Assembly (NCBI RefSeq): GCF_031656915.1
Contig: NZ_CP134227.1
Span: forward strand, 2,976,001-3,040,000
From: Nocardioides marmorisolisilvae
Lineage (GTDB): Bacteria; Actinomycetota; Actinomycetes; Propionibacteriales; Nocardioidaceae
Direction of reading: 5' to 3'
DNA: 64,000 nt
In this document: positions 61,072-64,000 of the stretch, in pieces
Layout: each line of letters starts with the position of its first letter
Position numbering within the stretch: the stretch's first letter is position 1
The notes under the pieces: generated by a model
The model's database searches: none
Seen by the model: only the letters and a program-made list of their open reading frames with translations
Told to the model about the DNA's origin: nothing
Position numbers and translations under genes: made by a program

Positions 61072-62049
61072 TCACCACCACCCCTGGCGGCGGGCCCAGC
61101 GCAGCAGCTGGGCGCTCATCAAGAGCATCACCAGCAGCACCAGGGCGAGCTCGAGGTGCTGGTGGGGACCGAGGATGTTCATCCCGTAGATCGACGCGAT
61201 CGCGGTGATCGGCAGGGTGACTGCGGCGATCACCGCGAGCCGCTCCATCGCCACGGTCATCTTGGTGTTGACCTTGGTCTGATAGAGGTCGATCACGCCG
61301 AACAGGAACTGGCTCTCGCCGTCGGCGAGGGAGCGCACCCGGTCGAGCTGGTCGGCGAGGTCGTCCACGAGCTCGCGGTCCGAGTCGGCCAGTCCTCGAC
61401 CCAGGTGGTGCAGGCGGGCCACCACGTCATGGCACTGCGCGGCCATCGTGCGGGCGGTGGTCAGCTCGTGCCGGATCAGGAACAGCTGCTCGAGGAGCTG
61501 CTCGGGGTCGCGCAGCCGGGAGGTCATCACCTCCTGCTCGAGACCGGGCAGCTTCTCGGCGACGTCCCCGACCAGGGCGCGCTGCCGACGCGCGCCGGCG
61601 GAGCCGATCGCATAGGCCAGCCGCATCGGCGAGGTCGCATGCAGCCGGCCGTCGTCGATGCGCCGCGCCGCCAGCTCGGTCTCGGTCATGGCCTGGGCAG
61701 GGTCGACGACCGGGTTGATCGGACCGTGCACGGTGACAAGGAAGTCCGGGCCGATCAGCTGGTCGAGCTCGAGCAGGTGGACGTGACCGGCCGGGCCCAG
61801 CAGCGGCGTGTGCTGGACCAGGAAGAAGGCGTCGCCGTACCCGTGCACGGTGGGCACGTGGTTGCGTCGGAGGCACGCCTCGATCACCAGCGGGTGCGCA
61901 CCGAAGCCGTCGCGCAGCAGCTCGGCGACGCCGTCCTCGGTTGCTGAGGCATCGACCCACACGAGTCCGTCCGTGCGTGCGCGCAGCGACGCGACCGCCT
62001 CGACCGGGTGCGCCGTCATGCCGTCCGGCGTGACGAAGCGGACCTCCAT
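61072..62049 (-). CDS. corA: CorA-family magnesium/divalent metal transporter
   Basis: A 325-residue protein with a long cytosolic helical domain and two C-terminal transmembrane helices. The signature IYGMNILG sits at the end of the first helix, and HQHLELAL fills the loop. MNG-type residues select hydrated Mg2+. ATG 62049 is used; the much longer upstream frame is antisense noise from upp. It is downstream of upp in the same direction, separated by 14 bp. Confidence 0.85.
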   Translation of the reverse strand: MEVRFVTPDGMTAHPVEAVASLRARTDGLVWVDASATEDGVAELLRDGFGAHPLVIEACLRRNHVPTVHGYGDAFFLVQHTPLLGPAGHVHLLELDQLIGPDFLVTVHGPINPVVDPAQAMTETELAARRIDDGRLHATSPMRLAYAIGSAGARRQRALVGDVAEKLPGLEQEVMTSRLRDPEQLLEQLFLIRHELTTARTMAAQCHDVVARLHHLGRGLADSDRELVDDLADQLDRVRSLADGESQFLFGVIDLYQTKVNTKMTVAMERLAVIAAVTLPITAIASIYGMNILGPHQHLELALVLLVMLLMSAQLLRWARRQGWW

Positions 62050-62063
62050 GGCCTCAGACTGGA

Positions 62064-62705
62064 CTACTGGGCCAGCCCGTACAACCGGTCGCCGGCGTCG
62101 CCGAGACCGGGGACGATGTAGCCGCGCTCGTTGAGCCGCTCGTCCATGGCCGCGACCACGATCGTCACCGGTACGTCGAGTCCCGTCAGCCCGGCCTCCA
62201 CGTTCGCCACGCCCTCGGGTGCGGCCAGCAGGCAGATCGCGGTGATGTGGTCGGCGCCGCGGTCGGTGAGGAAGCGGATCGCCGCGGCCAGGGTGCCGCC
62301 GGTGGCCAGCATCGGGTCGAGGACGTAGCACTGGCGTCCGGACAGGTCGGCCGGCAGTCGCTCGGCGTACGTCGAGGCCTCCAGCGTCTCCTCGTTGCGC
62401 ACCATCCCGAGGAACCCGACCTCCGCGGTCGGCAGCAGCCGCATCATCCCCTCGAGCATGCCCAGGCCGGCCCGCAGGATCGGCACCACGAGAGGCCGGG
62501 GGCGCGACAGGGTGATCCCCTCGGTCCGCGCGACCGGGGTCTCCACCGTGGTGGTCTCGGTGCGCACGTCGCGGGTGGCCTCGTAGGCCAGCAGCGTGAC
62601 CAGCTCGTCGGTGAGCCGGCGGAACTCGGGCGACGCCGTGCCGCTGTCGCGCAGGGTGGTGAGCTTGTGGGCCACCAGCGGGTGGTCGACGGCATGAACG
62701 CGCAT
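62064..62705 (-). CDS. upp: uracil phosphoribosyltransferase
   Basis: A 213-residue pyrimidine salvage enzyme that makes UMP from uracil and [25 protein letters not shown] is the PRPP loop. [15 protein letters not shown] and the C-terminal [15 protein letters not shown] uracil-binding segment are complete. It starts at ATG 62705 with a -10 box in front. Confidence 0.94.
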   Translation of the reverse strand: MRVHAVDHPLVAHKLTTLRDSGTASPEFRRLTDELVTLLAYEATRDVRTETTTVETPVARTEGITLSRPRPLVVPILRAGLGMLEGMMRLLPTAEVGFLGMVRNEETLEASTYAERLPADLSGRQCYVLDPMLATGGTLAAAIRFLTDRGADHITAICLLAAPEGVANVEAGLTGLDVPVTIVVAAMDERLNERGYIVPGLGDAGDRLYGLAQ

Positions 62706-62712
62706 ACGCAGA

Positions 62713-62718
62713 ACCGTA
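62713..62718 (-). promoter_or_regulatory. -10 box TACGGT, leaderless start of upp
   Basis: On the minus strand TACGGT ends 7 nt before the ATG at 62705. Confidence 0.5.
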
Positions 62719-62776
62719 GGCCATCAGCTGCTCCCGGCCAGTGGTGCGGGCTGGCCGGGTCTGCCACCATCGATCC

Positions 62777-63268
62777 ATGCCCGAGATCACGGATGCGGAG
62801 GCCGGCCAGGTCGACCTGGCGCTGGCGGCGTACCTCGAGGAGGGCGAGTGGTACGTCCAGGAGCTCGCCCCGGGTGCCGCGGACTCCGTGGAGACGATCG
62901 CGCGCGAGCTGCGTCGCTATCCGGGGGAGACCGGTGCGCTGGCGCTGGTCTCGGTCGACGAGGACTTCCTGCTGGTGGTCCGCTCGACGGGCGGGCAGGT
63001 GCGGGTGCTGCTCTCGGATGCGAGCGCCGCGACCGACTGGCCGCTGGCTCGCAGCGCGGTGGACCATCTGGGCCTGCACGTCGAGGACGACGACGAGGAG
63101 GTGCCCGCCGGGGACCTGGCGATCGTCGCGGACATGGGCATGCCCGCGGCCGACCTCGGCGCGCTGTTGGACGACCTGGACCTCTACCCCGACGAGATCC
63201 TCAGCGAGCTGGCCGCCCGGTTGGGCTTCGGGGACCGCTTCGACGAGCTCGCAGGGTTGGCCGAATGA
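62777..63268 (+). CDS. tRNA adenosine deaminase-associated protein
   Basis: A 163-residue acidic protein of the actinobacterial family found beside tadA. Its features are VDLALAAYLEEGEWYVQEL, then LLVVRSTGGQVRVLLSDASAAT, and VADMGMPAADLGALL. It has no catalytic motif. It overlaps tadA by 4 bp and may be a partner of the deaminase. Confidence 0.85.
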   Translation: MPEITDAEAGQVDLALAAYLEEGEWYVQELAPGAADSVETIARELRRYPGETGALALVSVDEDFLLVVRSTGGQVRVLLSDASAATDWPLARSAVDHLGLHVEDDDEEVPAGDLAIVADMGMPAADLGALLDDLDLYPDEILSELAARLGFGDRFDELAGLAE

Positions 63269-63735
63269 CCGCTGGGACGACCGCCGGCCGGTGGGAGGAG
63301 CCGATGCGGCTCGCCCTGGCCGAGGCCGCGCGCGCCCTGCCCGCCGGGGACGTGCCGATCGGAGCGGTGGTGCTCGGCCCGTCCGGAGAGGTCGTCGGGA
63401 GCGGGCACAACATCCGCGAGCGGGACGGCGACCCGACCGGCCACGCGGAGCTGGTCGCGCTCCGGGAGGCGGCCGCGGCACGGGGGGAGTGGCGACTGGC
63501 CGGGTGCACCCTCGTCGTGACGCTCGAGCCCTGCACCATGTGTGCCGGCGCCACCGTGCTGTCGCGCGTCGACCGGCTGGTCTTCGGTGCCTACGACGAG
63601 AAGGCGGGCGCGGTCGGGAGCCTCTGGGACGTCGTCCGCGATCGCCGGCTCAACCACCGCCCGGAGGTGGTCGCCGGGGTGCTCGCAGACGAGTCGACCA
63701 CGCTGATCGAGGACTTCTTCGCCGGTCATCGGTAG
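63265..63735 (+). CDS. tadA: tRNA(adenine34) deaminase
   Basis: A 156-residue zinc deaminase that converts A34 to inosine in tRNA-Arg(ACG). The active site HAE in TGHAELVAL carries the zinc histidine and proton-shuttling glutamate, and EPCTMC carries the two zinc cysteines. GSLWDVVRDRRLNHRPEV binds the anticodon loop. The start at 63265 overlaps the upstream gene (ATGA). Confidence 0.93.
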   Translation: MTAGTTAGRWEEPMRLALAEAARALPAGDVPIGAVVLGPSGEVVGSGHNIRERDGDPTGHAELVALREAAAARGEWRLAGCTLVVTLEPCTMCAGATVLSRVDRLVFGAYDEKAGAVGSLWDVVRDRRLNHRPEVVAGVLADESTTLIEDFFAGHR

Positions 63736-63744
63736 CCCCCGGTC

Positions 63745-63750
63745 TACGGT
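63745..63750 (+). promoter_or_regulatory. -10 box TACGGT, leaderless start of the LutA-like gene
   Basis: TACGGT ends 7 nt before ATG 63758. Confidence 0.45.
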
Positions 63751-63757
63751 GAGTGCC

Positions 63758-64000
63758 ATGCGGGTCGCGCTGATGGTCACATGCGTCAACGACGCGATGT
63801 TCCCCGAGACCGGGAAGGCCGTAGTGACGCTGCTACGCCGTCTCGGCGTCGACGTGGAGTTCCCCGCCGGGCAGACCTGCTGCGGTCAGCCGATGGTGAA
63901 CACGGGCTATCTCGACGAGGCGGTTCCGGCGGTGCGCGCCTTCACCGCGGCGTTCGCCGAGTACGACGCGATCGTGGCGCCGTCCGGCTCCTGCGCGGGC
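63758..64000 (+). CDS. lutA: LutA-like (Fe-S)-binding protein, 3' truncated by the window
   Basis: The first 81 residues of a cysteine-rich CCG-domain protein. VALMVTCVNDAMFPETGKAV and PAGQTCCGQPMVNTGY are the first half of a LutA/GlpC-type CCG domain, and the window ends in GSCAG, part of the next cysteine motif. In the lutABC operon this subunit takes part in lactate oxidation. Whether lutB and lutC follow cannot be seen. Confidence 0.8.
   Translation, partial: MRVALMVTCVNDAMFPETGKAVVTLLRRLGVDVEFPAGQTCCGQPMVNTGYLDEAVPAVRAFTAAFAEYDAIVAPSGSCAG

Overview
This is a 64 kb window of a high-GC actinobacterial chromosome. GC-rich third positions, frequent GTG starts, an F420-type Ddn-like oxidoreductase, a second EF-G (EF-G2), a tRNA-adenosine-deaminase-associated protein, CE1758/CE1759-type flavoproteins and many leaderless promoters all point to an actinomycete. 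A Nocardioides-like member of the Nocardioidaceae is my best guess, but the genus is inferred rather than shown. I see no rRNA, tRNA, CRISPR array or replication origin.

Layout. 1-5.3 kb: the end of an unknown gene, then an alpha-methylacyl-CoA racemase and a fadA-fadB beta-oxidation pair. The racemase and fadA are each preceded by the same 17-bp palindrome (TGACAG-N5-CTGTCA), so one regulator probably controls both. 5.4-10.1 kb: an ABC-2 exporter pair, a sortase-type LPNTG surface protein and a DUF4012 protein. 10.1-14.7 kb: a tightly packed run of acyl-CoA dehydrogenase, SDR, APH-type phosphotransferase, histidine phosphatase and a second SDR, resembling the parts of ACAD10/11 as separate genes. 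14.7-18.4 kb: two bPH2 membrane proteins divergent from a large FAD-binding dehydrogenase. 18.5-22.5 kb: VOC protein, unknown protein, LLM monooxygenase with its FMN reductase, and a lipoprotein. 22.6-30.9 kb: recC-recB-recD, overlapping by 4 bp at each junction. 30.9-43 kb: EF-G2, an M15 peptidase, a berberine-bridge-type oxidase, another acyl-CoA dehydrogenase, small proteins, ThpR-MOSC-ACT, a secreted hydrolase and a TPR/BTAD regulator. 43-48 kb: a 1645-residue secreted protein with three LamG and several Ig/MBG-like repeats. 48-51.4 kb: Ddn-like protein, DHA2 exporter, menB.

51.4-54 kb is the accessory region. A small island at the 3' end of menB carries an AbiE-type toxin-antitoxin pair plus a tiny antitoxin-like gene. 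It is bounded by 17-bp direct repeats and paired inner 9-bp repeats typical of tyrosine-recombinase attachment sites, and has no integrase. A rifamycin ADP-ribosyltransferase (arr) lies just outside it.

54-64 kb: an ArsR regulator with two palindromic operators controlling a divergent MFS exporter, a class III sirtuin, a VIT1-type transporter, pntAa-pntAb-pntB (with a roughly 255-residue acidic tail on PntAa), CorA, upp, the tadA pair, and the start of a LutA-like Fe-S protein.

The observations most worth following are the integrase-less AbiE island at menB, the PntAa tail with a 16-codon coupling ORF, the separate-gene ACAD10/11-like cluster, two families of dispersed palindromic repeats (one of which now encodes a protein C-terminus), and leaderless starts at about 17 transcription-unit heads.
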